Shown here piece by piece: positions 46,774 through 56,171 of a stretch of 60,827 nt of DNA (position 1 is the first letter of the stretch; the number at the start of each line of letters is the position of its first letter). This DNA is from Dechloromonas sp. (GTDB lineage: Bacteria; Pseudomonadota; Gammaproteobacteria; Burkholderiales; Rhodocyclaceae): assembly GCA_028689015.1 (NCBI GenBank), contig JAQTXC010000013.1:1-60827 (forward strand), in the 5' to 3' direction. Both the position numbers and the translations under genes were made by a program. Under the pieces are notes generated by a model, which worked only from the letters and a program-made list of their open reading frames with translations, was not told the origin of the DNA and ran no database searches.

Positions 46774-47571
46774 TCAGCCGAGCAGGCCGTCAATCAAATC
46801 ATCGGTCGGCGCCGGCAGGCCCCAGTGCGGCTCGTAAACCGGACCGCGAAAATACAGGCCATCAGGCGAAAAGGTCGGCGCTGCCTGCGTACGGTCTTTC
46901 ATCTGCAACAAGGCATCGATCCACTCGGGCGACGCGGCACCCTTGCCGACATGGACCAGACTGCCGACCAAATTGCGCACCATGTGGTGCAGGAAGGCGC
47001 TCGCCGCGAAATCGAAAACCAGCAAGGCGCCGGATTGGCGGACACTGGCCGTGCTCATCGTTTTGATCGGCGACTTAGCCTGGCATTGCGCGGCGCGAAA
47101 CGCCGAAAAATCTTGCTCGCCGAGCAGTCGACCGCAAGCATCTTGCATCGCCGGCAAATCGAGCGGCAGATGAAACCAGCCGACCCGCCCCTGCCATAGC
47201 CCCGGGCGCTGCGGGCGGTTAAGTAACAGATAGCGATAACGCCGGCCGTGGGCGCTGAAACGGGCATGGAATTCGTCGGCCACCGGTTGCGCCCAGCGCA
47301 CCGCCACGCCATCGGGCAGATTGGCGTTGACGCCACGCACCCAGGCCGTCAGCGGGCGCGCCACCGGCGCGTCGAAATGGACCACCTGCTGCGTCGCATG
47401 GACGCCCGCATCGGTTCGCCCGGCGCACATGGTGCTGACGGGCTGCCCGGCAATCCCCGCCAGGGCAGCTTCCAGCGCATCCTGCACCGTACCGCCCCCC
47501 GCCTGGCTCTGCCAGCCGCGAAAAGCCGTCCCGCAATATTCCACGCCAAGGGCAATTCTCACGCCAGCCAT
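46774..47571 (-). CDS. truA: tRNA pseudouridine synthase A
   Basis: 265 residues; modifies U38-U40 in the anticodon arm. The catalytic Asp is D54 in AGRTDAGVHA. Other family segments are ALGVEYCGTAFRGWQSQ, RYRYLLLNR and FLHHMVRNLVGSL. The start overlaps the end of the upstream membrane-protein gene by 13 bp. It precedes trpF as in many beta- and gammaproteobacteria. Confidence 0.97.
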   Translation of the reverse strand: MAGVRIALGVEYCGTAFRGWQSQAGGGTVQDALEAALAGIAGQPVSTMCAGRTDAGVHATQQVVHFDAPVARPLTAWVRGVNANLPDGVAVRWAQPVADEFHARFSAHGRRYRYLLLNRPQRPGLWQGRVGWFHLPLDLPAMQDACGRLLGEQDFSAFRAAQCQAKSPIKTMSTASVRQSGALLVFDFAASAFLHHMVRNLVGSLVHVGKGAASPEWIDALLQMKDRTQAAPTFSPDGLYFRGPVYEPHWGLPAPTDDLIDGLLG

Positions 47572-48152
47572 ACTCCGATCAAGCCGGCGAATGCGGTGAT
47601 GACCACGATGGCATCGCGCGTCCGCCAGGCTACTTGTTCAATCTGCACCGTACTTGTCCCCAAATGGGCGTCAGGCATGCGTGCCAGCATCTGTCGCCAA
47701 TTGCCACGATCTACGGTCGACGTCGCCAGATGACCCAAAACCAGCGCCACGCGCACCACCAGGCGCTCGGTATCGATCCCCAGCCGCCGCCAGCCACGCA
47801 GCAACCCCCACAAACCGCCCAACAAGCCTTGACTGCCCAAGCGGGCAAACAACCAGGCCAGACAGCCCAGCATCAGGAGCAAGCGCAAGCCATGCAGATG
47901 GGCCTGCGCCATGCCTTCCAGCGTCGGCGCCCACGGCCAGTCCAGCCAGGCTTCCCCCGGCGTGTTGTAAGCCAGAATCAGCCACAGACTGAGCAACAGC
48001 CAGCGCGAACGACGGACATAGGCCCACCAGGCGGCCCACAAGGTCGGCTGCAGCAGTAGGGCGATAGCCAGTATCGTCAATCCGCTATAGCCGACACACT
48101 GCACCAGCAGAACGGTAATCAACCAGGCCAGCAAGAGCGCGGAGGGATGCAC
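47559..48152 (-). CDS. Small polytopic membrane protein, possibly CbiQ/EcfT-like
   Basis: 197 residues with about five hydrophobic segments (LLLAWLITVLLVQCVGYSG, ILAIALLLQPTLWAAWWAYV, WLLLSLWLILAY, LRLLLMLGCLAWLFARLG, AIVVITAFAGLIGVWLA). The layout and the loop with RLVVRVALVLGHL...QVAWRTRDA recall the T-component (CbiQ/EcfT) of vitamin or metal importers, but no ATPase or substrate component is near, so this is a guess. It sits between fimV and truA, where related genomes usually have no gene, and is separated from fimV by a terminator. It overlaps truA by 13 bp. Confidence 0.7.
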   Translation of the reverse strand: MHPSALLLAWLITVLLVQCVGYSGLTILAIALLLQPTLWAAWWAYVRRSRWLLLSLWLILAYNTPGEAWLDWPWAPTLEGMAQAHLHGLRLLLMLGCLAWLFARLGSQGLLGGLWGLLRGWRRLGIDTERLVVRVALVLGHLATSTVDRGNWRQMLARMPDAHLGTSTVQIEQVAWRTRDAIVVITAFAGLIGVWLA

Positions 48153-48165
48153 GGACCGCCCTGCT

Positions 48166-48198
48166 CAAAAAGGACACGGCCCCGGATGGGGCCATGTC
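48166..48198 (-). terminator. Rho-independent terminator of fimV
   Basis: On the minus strand, GACATGGCCCC pairs with GGGGCCGTGTC (one G-T type mismatch) around a 4-nt loop, followed by CTTTTTG. Confidence 0.88.
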
Positions 48199-48217
48199 TG
48201 CGAATCACGCGCGGTCA

Positions 48218-51200
48218 TCAATGACCAATGCGTTCCATCATTTCGCCCGCCAGGGCCACCAGATCGTCCGTGCCTTCGCTCTGGACTTCTTGCAGCAACT
48301 CACGAGCGCCTTCCAGATCGCCCATTTCTTCGTAGGCACGCGCCAAGTCCAGCTTGGTATTGACCTCTTCCCAATGCTCGTCATGCACCACCGGACCCTT
48401 GGCCGGTGCCGATGGCTCGGGATCCGGCAAGGCCGCTGGCTCTGCGGCCAAGGGCAGATCAGCCGACAGAGCAAGGTCGGGCAGCGGCGTGGGCTCGGTG
48501 TCGGCCACCGGCGGCGGGGCCAGTTCGGCAGCCTCGCTGGCCAACCAGTCATCCATCGTCATCTCGTCAGCGCCGCCCGCCGGGTCGGCCATCGCCGCAG
48601 CCAGCGCTGCCGCCTCACCCTGCGGCTCAGCGGTTGACTCGTCGGCGGTCAGATCAAGATTGATCGCGCTCATGTCGAAATCAGGTAGGGCGGGCGATTG
48701 CCCCAGGAAAGCGGAGTCACTCAAATTGACATCGAAATCCAGGCCTTCCTCGGCCAGGACCGGTTGGTCCGCAGGGGCCGTTGGCGCGAGGTCACTAGGC
48801 ATTTCCGGCACAACCGGTGCGTTGACCGCAGGCGGCGGGCTGAATTGATCCTGGTCGAGATCCAGCGCATCGACCGAGAAGCCTGCAATAGCCGATTCAC
48901 TCAGGCTCTCCGGCATGACCAGTGTCCCCGTGTGCGAGAAATCCAACTCGTCATCCTCTTCGGCCGGTTGCGCAGGCACACTATCCGTCGAACGAGGCAT
49001 TGTCGGCGGGACTACGCTGGTCAAGCCGTCGAGATCGAAATCAAGGGCATTATCGTCAGCCGACAGCGCCATCGACTGGGGGCTTTCGGCCGGTATCACC
49101 AGTGTCATGTCCTCATCAGTCGCCGCGCCCAGGTCAAAATCAAGGCTCGCTTCATCAAAGTCAAACGCCGCATCATCAGTGGCGGACGGTGGCACCGGAT
49201 CCTGCTCCGGCAGGACGACCGTACTGTGCTCAAAATCGATTTCCGGTGAGCTCTCGGCAATCACCTCGTCATCAGCGCGCCCTGCTTCACTGGCCGATAC
49301 CGGCTCGGGCTGGACAGCGGTGGCAAGTGCCTCGTGGCTGGCCGCAAAGGCAGCCGGCGAAACCACCATGGTGGCATCGGCGTCAAACGATTTGTTCGCT
49401 GCAGCGGTCTGCTCGCCACCGTAAAGCGGGTTACCCGGATCGATGGCAACACCCAGCTTGGCGACCTGCGCCCACTCCGGCCCTTTACCCCCTGTCAGCG
49501 CGTACAACTCACTGGCCAGGGTTTCAAATTGCTTCATGCTGCGCCGGTTGCCATAAATTTCCAGCAATTTGACGTGAATCGCCAAGCGCTGCGGGTCTTT
49601 CTGCATCGCCTCAAGCAGGATTTCCTCGGCCTGAGCATCGCGTCCATACGCCATGTAAACATCCGCCTCGGCCACCGGATCAACCTCATCGGTATCGATC
49701 ACCCCGGGGCCCGCCTGGCTAAACTCGCCCGTTGGCAAGGCAATGCTGCCGGTATCGACGCTCTGCCCGCCAACAGTACCAAAGACCGAATTGGGCCCGA
49801 TGCTCGACTGGCTGGGAATAGCCGTCGTCAACGACTCGCCGGCCCGCTGCTGGCGACGACGGCGATAAAGCAACGCCCCCCCCAGCAGGGCCAGCACGCC
49901 AGCACCGCCGGCCAGCGGCAAAGGATCTTCGATCAAGAAATCAACCAGACTTGGTTCTTCAACCACGGGTTCGGGTGGGGGCGGTGGGGGCACCGGCTTG
50001 ACGGGTGCCGGGGCAACCGGCGCCGGTTGCGGCGGCGGCACGACGGGCTCGGCGGGCACTGGTGCTTCGCTCGGCGCGGGCGCGGGGGGCGCTGCAACGG
50101 GCTTCTCAACCGGTGGCGTGACGTCCGCAGGCTTCTCGACAGCAACAGGCAGCGCTGCGGGTGCGGGTGCGGGTGCGGGTGCGGGTGCAGGTGCAGGTGC
50201 AGGTGCAGGTGCAGGTGCAGGTGCAGGTGCTGACGATACCGCTGGTTTTTGCAGATCGGCCAACGCCTGATTTTTCAGGCGCAGCAACTTCTGCAATTCC
50301 TCGACATTCTTCTCCAACTGCCCAACCCGCGTTTCAGCCTCCTTCAGGGCCTGCGCCTGGGCAAGACGATCTGCTTCGCTGGCGGCCGCTTTGGCAGCCC
50401 GGTCCACGCTATCGGTCCGTGCCACTTTCACCTGGTCACGGGCGGCATCCTGCGCCGTTGCCTTGTCATCGATCTTGGGCGAAATCCGTCCGCTACTGGA
50501 CTGACTGGCTTCAGGCCCGTCGCCAACAGGGGCTTGGGCAGCCGCCGACGCCAGCTTGCGCCGATAAGCGTCGAAGTTGCCACTGGCCAGATAAACCCTT
50601 TTGGCCTCGCCCGACGAGACTGACTCGACTTTTTCACGGGCCGGCAAGTTCAGGATGGCCCCCGCTTTCAGACGGTGAATATCCTTGCCAATAAAGGCAT
50701 CCGGGTTTTCGCGGTACAGCCCCACCAACATCTGCTCCAGCGATACGCCATCGTATTGATGCTCGCCAGCGATCTTGCGCAGGTTTTCCCCCTTGGTCAC
50801 TAGATGACTGGCCGTTTCCGGCTGGGCTGGGGGCGGTGACGCAGGTGCCGGCGGTTTGCGCTCAGCCACCGGCGCAGGAGAGGCAGGCGTCGACCGGGCG
50901 GCGGGCAAGGCCGTCGCTGCTGGCGCCGCTTTGACGACCGGCCCCGGCGTTGGCGCCAGGGTGTAAGGCTTATCCGCGGTCACGGGAGCGTTGACCAACT
51001 TGCTATCTGCCACGGCCGGCGCCGTTTGCCGGTTGGCGAATTCTGGCGGGTCAAGCAAAAAAGTATATTCGCGGACCAGGCGCCCGGCCGGCCAGTTGAT
51101 TTCAATCAGGAAATCGAGAAAAGGCTCGTTGATCGGCCGCACCGAACTCAATTTGACGATGGAACGCCCCCCTTGAGCCTTGTCGACCGTGAAGCGCAGA

Positions 51201-51457
51201 TCGTTGAGTGCCGCCGGGAAATCGACCCCGGCCTGCTGAAAAACTTCGCGCGGCGCCAGCCGTGCTGTCATGCCGTTCAATTCATCGGCATTGGCCGTAA
51301 CTTCGAGTTCTGCTCGCAGGGGTTGGCCAAGACCGGAAAATACCGTGAGCTTGCCCAGGCCCGCCGCTTCAGCCACCCAGGGCGACAATGACAAACAGGA
51401 GGCCACCGCCAGGGCGACACAACGTTTCCTAAACTGAGCGCGATTCTTTTCGTTCAC
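48218..51457 (-). CDS. fimV: FimV/HubP-family polar landmark protein
   Basis: 1079 residues. A signal peptide (about 1-31) is followed by the N-terminal FimV domain (LGKLTVFSGLGQPLRAELEV), a LysM-like peptidoglycan-binding domain (VTKGENLRKIAGEHQYDGVSLEQMLVGLYRENPDAF), a coiled coil, a Pro/Ala-rich repeat (about 410-440), one membrane segment (PLPLAGGAGVLALLGGALLYR), a long acidic cytoplasmic region, and the C-terminal FimV TPR-like motif (KLDLARAYEEMGDLEGARELLQEV). FimV/HubP proteins organise the cell pole and affect type IV pili, twitching and flagella. The unusual hexamer repeat inside it is listed separately. It is followed by a terminator and preceded by asd. Confidence 0.95.
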   Translation of the reverse strand: MNEKNRAQFRKRCVALAVASCLSLSPWVAEAAGLGKLTVFSGLGQPLRAELEVTANADELNGMTARLAPREVFQQAGVDFPAALNDLRFTVDKAQGGRSIVKLSSVRPINEPFLDFLIEINWPAGRLVREYTFLLDPPEFANRQTAPAVADSKLVNAPVTADKPYTLAPTPGPVVKAAPAATALPAARSTPASPAPVAERKPPAPASPPPAQPETASHLVTKGENLRKIAGEHQYDGVSLEQMLVGLYRENPDAFIGKDIHRLKAGAILNLPAREKVESVSSGEAKRVYLASGNFDAYRRKLASAAAQAPVGDGPEASQSSSGRISPKIDDKATAQDAARDQVKVARTDSVDRAAKAAASEADRLAQAQALKEAETRVGQLEKNVEELQKLLRLKNQALADLQKPAVSSAPAPAPAPAPAPAPAPAPAPAPAPAALPVAVEKPADVTPPVEKPVAAPPAPAPSEAPVPAEPVVPPPQPAPVAPAPVKPVPPPPPPEPVVEEPSLVDFLIEDPLPLAGGAGVLALLGGALLYRRRRQQRAGESLTTAIPSQSSIGPNSVFGTVGGQSVDTGSIALPTGEFSQAGPGVIDTDEVDPVAEADVYMAYGRDAQAEEILLEAMQKDPQRLAIHVKLLEIYGNRRSMKQFETLASELYALTGGKGPEWAQVAKLGVAIDPGNPLYGGEQTAAANKSFDADATMVVSPAAFAASHEALATAVQPEPVSASEAGRADDEVIAESSPEIDFEHSTVVLPEQDPVPPSATDDAAFDFDEASLDFDLGAATDEDMTLVIPAESPQSMALSADDNALDFDLDGLTSVVPPTMPRSTDSVPAQPAEEDDELDFSHTGTLVMPESLSESAIAGFSVDALDLDQDQFSPPPAVNAPVVPEMPSDLAPTAPADQPVLAEEGLDFDVNLSDSAFLGQSPALPDFDMSAINLDLTADESTAEPQGEAAALAAAMADPAGGADEMTMDDWLASEAAELAPPPVADTEPTPLPDLALSADLPLAAEPAALPDPEPSAPAKGPVVHDEHWEEVNTKLDLARAYEEMGDLEGARELLQEVQSEGTDDLVALAGEMMERIGH
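50160..50231 (+). repeat. Hexanucleotide tandem repeat inside fimV
   Basis: Twelve 6-bp units: four GGTGCG, seven GGTGCA and a final GGTGCT. On the coding strand they encode an (Ala-Pro)n tract of about 12 pairs. Because the unit is a multiple of three, slippage would change tract length without a frameshift. Confidence 0.95.
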
Positions 51458-51567
51458 GGCAAGGCCCGGAGCGTGGATTTTGGGAGAATCAAATTAACAT
51501 CATGAACTTAGCAATGCAAGCTAAACCCGCTTCTCAAGGTGGCATCCTGCGCCACGCATCACAACAA

Positions 51568-51593
51568 AAAACCGGCGCCCAGACCCCGGTTTT
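51568..51593 (-). terminator. Terminator after asd
   Basis: AAAACCGG pairs with CCGGTTTT across a 10-nt loop, with a T-run on the minus strand, 20 bp beyond the asd stop. Confidence 0.82.
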
Positions 51594-51613
51594 CCGGTTC
51601 AAAATCAATGAGA

Positions 51614-52747
51614 TCAGGCGTCGAGCAGGATACGCAGCATGCGGCGCAGCGGCTCAGCAGCCCCCCACAGCAACTGGTCGCCGCAGGTGAAGGCGGCCAG
51701 GTATTCCGGACCCATCGCCATCTTGTGCAGACGACCAACCGGCACCGTCAGCGTGCCAGTTACGGCCGCCGGCGTCAGTTCGCGCTCGGAAATCTCGCGA
51801 TCATTCGGCACAACCTTGGCCCATGGATTGGCCTTGGCGAGCATGTCGGAAATTTCATCCAGCGGCACGTCCTTCTTCAGCTTGATGGTCAGTGCCTGGC
51901 TGTGGCAGCGCATGGCGCCGATACGCACGCACAGGCCGTCGATCGGAATCGAACCGGCGCTGCGGAAGGCCGGGCGGCCGAGGATTTTGTTGCATTCGGC
52001 GCCCCCCTTCCATTCTTCCTTGGACTGACCGTTTTCGTACGGCACGTCGATCCAGGGGATCAAGGAACCGGCCAATGGCGTGTTGCGAAAATTTTTCTTC
52101 GGGAAGGCATCGGAACGAATGGTTTCGGCCACCTTGCGATCAATATCGAGGATGGCCGAGGCCGGATCAGCCAACAGGTCAGCGACGGAAGAATGAATCG
52201 CGCCCATCTGCGAAATCAGTTCACGCATATTCTGGGCGCCGGCACCGGACGCGGCCTGATAGGTCATCGACGTCGCCCATTCGATCAGGTCGTTCTGGAA
52301 CAGACCGCCCAGGCCCATCAGCATCAGCGACACCGTGCAATTGCCGCCGATCCAATTCTTGCCGCCCTTGGCCAGCGAATCCTTGATCACGTTCATGTTG
52401 ACCGGGTCGAGGATGATCACCGCGTCGTCAGCCATACGCAGGGCGCTGGCGGCGTCGATCCAGTGGCCGTTCCAGCCGGCCGCACGCAGCTTCGGGAAGA
52501 CTTCCTTGGTGTAGTCGCCGCCCTGGCAGGTGATGATGATTTCGCACTGTTTCAGCGCGTCGACCGCAGAAGCGTCCTGCAACGGCAACGAGGCCTCCTT
52601 GCCACCGAACACCGGCGCCTTGCCGCCGGCGGCGGAGGTCGAGAAATACACCGGATCAATATGGGCAAAGTCGCCCTCTTCCACCATGCGCTGCATCAGC
52701 ACCGAACCGACCATGCCACGCCAACCGACCAGACCAACCTTTTTCAT
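51614..52747 (-). CDS. asd: Aspartate-semialdehyde dehydrogenase
   Basis: 377 residues; makes aspartate semialdehyde for Lys, Met, Thr and diaminopimelate. It has the NADP loop [18 protein letters not shown], the [29 protein letters not shown] segment of the Gram-negative type, and the active Cys in [13 protein letters not shown]. The ATG at 52747 has AAGGAAATGTG before it; the frame upstream is not family-like. It lies between leuB and fimV, the usual place. Confidence 0.97.
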   Translation of the reverse strand: MKKVGLVGWRGMVGSVLMQRMVEEGDFAHIDPVYFSTSAAGGKAPVFGGKEASLPLQDASAVDALKQCEIIITCQGGDYTKEVFPKLRAAGWNGHWIDAASALRMADDAVIILDPVNMNVIKDSLAKGGKNWIGGNCTVSLMLMGLGGLFQNDLIEWATSMTYQAASGAGAQNMRELISQMGAIHSSVADLLADPASAILDIDRKVAETIRSDAFPKKNFRNTPLAGSLIPWIDVPYENGQSKEEWKGGAECNKILGRPAFRSAGSIPIDGLCVRIGAMRCHSQALTIKLKKDVPLDEISDMLAKANPWAKVVPNDREISERELTPAAVTGTLTVPVGRLHKMAMGPEYLAAFTCGDQLLWGAAEPLRRMLRILLDA

Positions 52748-52850
52748 CACATTTCCTTTATAGCGAGTTGCCCAGGGTCGAGGGAGGCGCGCTGTGAGCC
52801 AACCCCTCAATCCCAATCACAATATCCTGGATACTAAGCGCCCGATCCTA

Positions 52851-53903
52851 TCAAAGCGCCGCCAATACGGCGTCGCCCATTTCCTTGGTGCCGACCTTGT
52901 TGGTACCGCGCTCGTAAATGTCACCGGTGCGATACCCCTGGGCCAATACCTTTTTGACCGCATTTTCGACACGCAGTGCCTGCTCTTCGAGACCGAAGGT
53001 GTAGCGCAGCATCATCGCCACCGACAGGATCGTGGCCAGCGGATTGGCCACACCCTGGCCGGCGATATCTGGCGCCGAACCATGCGACGGTTCGTACAGG
53101 CCCTTATTTTTGTCATCCAGCGAGGCCGACGGCAGCATACCGATCGAACCCGTCAGCATCGAGGCTTCGTCGGACAGGATGTCGCCGAACATGTTGCCGG
53201 TGACCATCACATCGAACTGCTTCGGTGCCTTGACCAATTGCATGGCAGCGTTGTCGACCAGCATGTGGCTGAGTTCAACATCAGGGTAATCCTTGCTGAC
53301 TTCGATCATCACATCGCGCCAGAGCTGGGTGCATTCGAGCACATTCATCTTGTCGACCGAGCACAGCCTTTTGTTGCGTTTCTGCGCGGCCTGGAAAGAA
53401 ACGTGCGCAATGCGGCGGATTTCCGACTCACTGTAAACCATGGTATTGAAGCCAACGCGCTCGCCGTTTTCTTCACGCACGCCGCGGGGCTGGCCGAAGT
53501 AGATATCCCCGGTCAATTCGCGGACGATCAGGATATCGAGGCCCGCGACGACTTCCGGCTTCAGCGTCGAGGCATTGGCCAGTTCCGGGTAAAGAATGGC
53601 CGGACGCAGGTTGGCGAAAAGATTCAGGTCCTTGCGGATACCGAGGAGGCCACGCTCCGGACGCTGCTCGCGCGGCAGATTGTCCCACTGCGGACCACCG
53701 ACCGCACCGAGCAGGATGGCATCGGCTTCGCGCGCCAGCTTCTGGGTCGCTTCCGGATAGGGGTGACCCGTGGCGTCGACTGCACTACCGCCCAGCAGGG
53801 CTTCTTCCATCTCAAACTTAAGATCGAGCGCATTCAGGACACGCACCGCTTCGGCGGTAATCTCGGGACCAATGCCGTCACCCGGCAAAACACAAATTTT
53901 CAT
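52851..53903 (-). CDS. leuB: 3-isopropylmalate dehydrogenase
   Basis: 350 residues; NAD-dependent oxidation and decarboxylation in leucine synthesis. It starts [15 protein letters not shown] and carries [13 protein letters not shown], the catalytic Tyr/Lys region, and the metal-binding [26 protein letters not shown]. Length and motifs are complete. It follows leuD by about 40 bp in the leuC-leuD-leuB run. Confidence 0.98.
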   Translation of the reverse strand: MKICVLPGDGIGPEITAEAVRVLNALDLKFEMEEALLGGSAVDATGHPYPEATQKLAREADAILLGAVGGPQWDNLPREQRPERGLLGIRKDLNLFANLRPAILYPELANASTLKPEVVAGLDILIVRELTGDIYFGQPRGVREENGERVGFNTMVYSESEIRRIAHVSFQAAQKRNKRLCSVDKMNVLECTQLWRDVMIEVSKDYPDVELSHMLVDNAAMQLVKAPKQFDVMVTGNMFGDILSDEASMLTGSIGMLPSASLDDKNKGLYEPSHGSAPDIAGQGVANPLATILSVAMMLRYTFGLEEQALRVENAVKKVLAQGYRTGDIYERGTNKVGTKEMGDAVLAAL

Positions 53904-53942
53904 GATTTCAGGATCCAGTGGTGAGGATTCAGGGAATGCAGA

Positions 53943-54581
53943 CTAAGCAAACAGCCACGGCTGTTGGGCACGGCGCTTTTCTTCAAAGACTTTGATCTTT
54001 TCAGCATGGCGCAAGGTCAGGCCAATATCGTCCCAGCCATTGAGCAGGCACTCTTTGCGGAACGGATCAATCTTGAACGGAATGCCATGACTATCTGGCC
54101 GCAACACCAGTTGTGCCGCCAGATCAACGACCAGGGTATAACCCGGGGTCGCCTCGACCTGCTGGAACAAGGCCGCGACTTCATCAGCCGGTAGCTCTAT
54201 TGGCAGGATGCCGTTCTTGAAACAGTTATTGAAAAAGATGTCGGCAAAGGATTCCGCGATGATGGCTTTGAAACCGAAATCGAGCAGTGCCCACGGCGCA
54301 TGTTCGCGCGAACTGCCGCAGCCAAAATTGGCCCGCGTCAGCAGGACTTCAGCCCCTTGGTAGCGCGGCTGATTGAGCACGAAGTTCGGGTTTTTGGGCC
54401 GCGGCGCACAATCCTGGCCCGGCTGACCGACATCCAGGTAACGCCATTCATCAAAGGCATTCGGGCCGAAGCCGGAACGCTTGATCGACTTGAGAAACTG
54501 CTTCGGAATGATGGCGTCGGTATCGACGTTGCTGCGGTCGAGCGGAGCGACCAAGCCTTCGAGGCGAACAAATTTGTCCAT
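53943..54581 (-). CDS. leuD: 3-isopropylmalate dehydratase small subunit
   Basis: 212 residues; pairs with LeuC as isopropylmalate isomerase. It has [23 protein letters not shown] and the swivel-domain signature [33 protein letters not shown]. It lies 8 bp after the small entericidin-like gene and before leuB. Confidence 0.98.
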   Translation of the reverse strand: MDKFVRLEGLVAPLDRSNVDTDAIIPKQFLKSIKRSGFGPNAFDEWRYLDVGQPGQDCAPRPKNPNFVLNQPRYQGAEVLLTRANFGCGSSREHAPWALLDFGFKAIIAESFADIFFNNCFKNGILPIELPADEVAALFQQVEATPGYTLVVDLAAQLVLRPDSHGIPFKIDPFRKECLLNGWDDIGLTLRHAEKIKVFEEKRRAQQPWLFA

Positions 54582-54589
54582 GAATATCC

Positions 54590-54718
54590 TTATCGGGTAG
54601 CGCGCTGGATGGCTTCGCCACCCTTCTCGATGTCCTTGCCTATCCCCTGCACGGTATGGCAGGCCGACACGCCCAGCAGGCCGAACACGGTCAACAGCAC
54701 AAAAGCGATTTTTTTCAT
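54590..54718 (-). CDS. Entericidin-family small lipoprotein
   Basis: 42 residues: [20 protein letters not shown] is a lipoprotein signal with Cys20 the lipidation site, and the mature [22 protein letters not shown] matches entericidin A/B. In enterics entericidins are small membrane lipoproteins linked to stationary-phase lysis control. The ATG at 54718 is used; longer upstream frames are not. It lies between leuC and leuD and is probably cotranscribed with them. Confidence 0.85.
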   Translation of the reverse strand: MKKIAFVLLTVFGLLGVSACHTVQGIGKDIEKGGEAIQRATR

Positions 54719-54734
54719 TAATTCAACCCGCCAC

Positions 54735-56141
54735 TCACAAAACGTCGCGAACATCAGCAAAGCGACCGGCAACCGCCGCCGCCGCCGCCATCGCCGGACT
54801 GAGCAGATGCGTCCGCCCGCCCGGGCCCTGACGGCCCTCAAAATTGCGGTTTGAGGTCGACGCACAACGCTCGCCCGGCTCCAGACGGTCGGCGTTCATC
54901 GCCAGACACATCGAACACCCCGGCTCACGCCACTCGAAACCGGCGGCAACAAAAACCTTGTCCAGACCCTCAGCCTCGGCCTGGCGCTTAACCAGACCCG
55001 AGCCCGGCACCGCCAACGCCAGCTTGACATTCGCTGCCACACGACGTCCTTTGAGAACGGCTGCCGCTTCGCGCAAATCTTCAATCCGTGAATTGGTGCA
55101 CGAACCGATAAACACCTTATCGACGGCAATTTTCTGAATCGGCGTATTGGGATTCAAGCCCATGTATTGCAAGGCCCGTTCCATGCCCTCACGCTTGACC
55201 GGGTCGGCTTCCTTGGCCGGATCAGGCACCACGGCGTCAATGCCGACGACCATTTCCGGCGAAGTTCCCCAGGTGACCTGTGGCCGGATATCCTCAGCCT
55301 TGAGCGTGACGACACGGTCAAAGCGGGCGCCCGCATCGGAATGCAGGGTGCGCCAGTGCGCTACCGCCTTATCCCAAACCTCGCCCCTGGGCGAGAAGGG
55401 GCGATCGCGCAAATAATCGATTGTTTTATCGTCGACCGCGACAAAGCCCATTCGTGCCCCACCTTCGATCGCCATATTGCACAACGTCATCCGCCCTTCG
55501 ATCGACAGGCCGCGAATGGCGCTACCACCGAACTCGATGGCGTAGCCGGTGCCGCCCGCCGTACCGATGGTACCGATGATGGCCAAGGCCACATCCTTGG
55601 CGGTGACACCCTTGCCGAGTTTGCCTTCAACAGCGATCAGCAGGGTCTTCGATTTTTTCTGCAGCAGGCACTGCGTCGCCATCACATGCTCGACTTCAGA
55701 GGTGCCGATACCGTGCGCCAGGCAGGCAAAGGCGCCATGCGTCGAGGTATGCGAGTCACCACAGACCACGGTCATGCCGGGCAGCGTCGCGCCGTTCTCC
55801 GGGCCGACCACATGCAGAATGCCCATGCGCGGATCCTTGAACGGGAAATAGGCCAGCGCGCCGACTTCACGGATATTGGCGTCGAGCGTCTCGACCTGCT
55901 GGCGCGACACGGGGTCCTTGATCCCCTCGTCCCAGTGGTCGGTCGGCGTGTTGTGATCCGGCGTTGAAACGATGGAGGAGACGCGCCACGGCTTGCGGCC
56001 CGCCAGTTTCAGCCCCTCGAAGGCCTGCGGACTGGTCACTTCATGTACCAGGTGGCGGTCAATATAAAGAAGCGCCGTGCCATCAGCTTCCTGATGCACG
56101 ACATGGTCTTCCCAAAGCTTGTCGTAGAGTGTCTTCGCCAT
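54735..56141 (-). CDS. leuC: 3-isopropylmalate dehydratase large subunit
   Basis: 468-residue aconitase-family subunit with a 4Fe-4S cluster. It starts [18 protein letters not shown], has [32 protein letters not shown] and the cluster cysteines (IGSCTNSR and [14 protein letters not shown]). It is the first gene of leuC-ecn-leuD-leuB-asd. A GTCGACCGCG near match of the dispersed element lies at 55431. Confidence 0.98.
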   Translation of the reverse strand: MAKTLYDKLWEDHVVHQEADGTALLYIDRHLVHEVTSPQAFEGLKLAGRKPWRVSSIVSTPDHNTPTDHWDEGIKDPVSRQQVETLDANIREVGALAYFPFKDPRMGILHVVGPENGATLPGMTVVCGDSHTSTHGAFACLAHGIGTSEVEHVMATQCLLQKKSKTLLIAVEGKLGKGVTAKDVALAIIGTIGTAGGTGYAIEFGGSAIRGLSIEGRMTLCNMAIEGGARMGFVAVDDKTIDYLRDRPFSPRGEVWDKAVAHWRTLHSDAGARFDRVVTLKAEDIRPQVTWGTSPEMVVGIDAVVPDPAKEADPVKREGMERALQYMGLNPNTPIQKIAVDKVFIGSCTNSRIEDLREAAAVLKGRRVAANVKLALAVPGSGLVKRQAEAEGLDKVFVAAGFEWREPGCSMCLAMNADRLEPGERCASTSNRNFEGRQGPGGRTHLLSPAMAAAAAVAGRFADVRDVL

Positions 56142-56171
56142 GAACGCTAAAGTGTGCGGTAAAGCGTTGAA

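Noticed and set aside
50160..50231. Possible CRISPR or minisatellite of foreign origin
   Set aside because: The unit is 6 bp with no spacers and stays in the fimV frame, so it is a simple coding repeat.
51539..53924. Two long plus-strand frames antisense to asd and leuB
   Set aside because: Shadows of the real minus-strand genes, rich in Arg/His/Gln with no recognisable motif.
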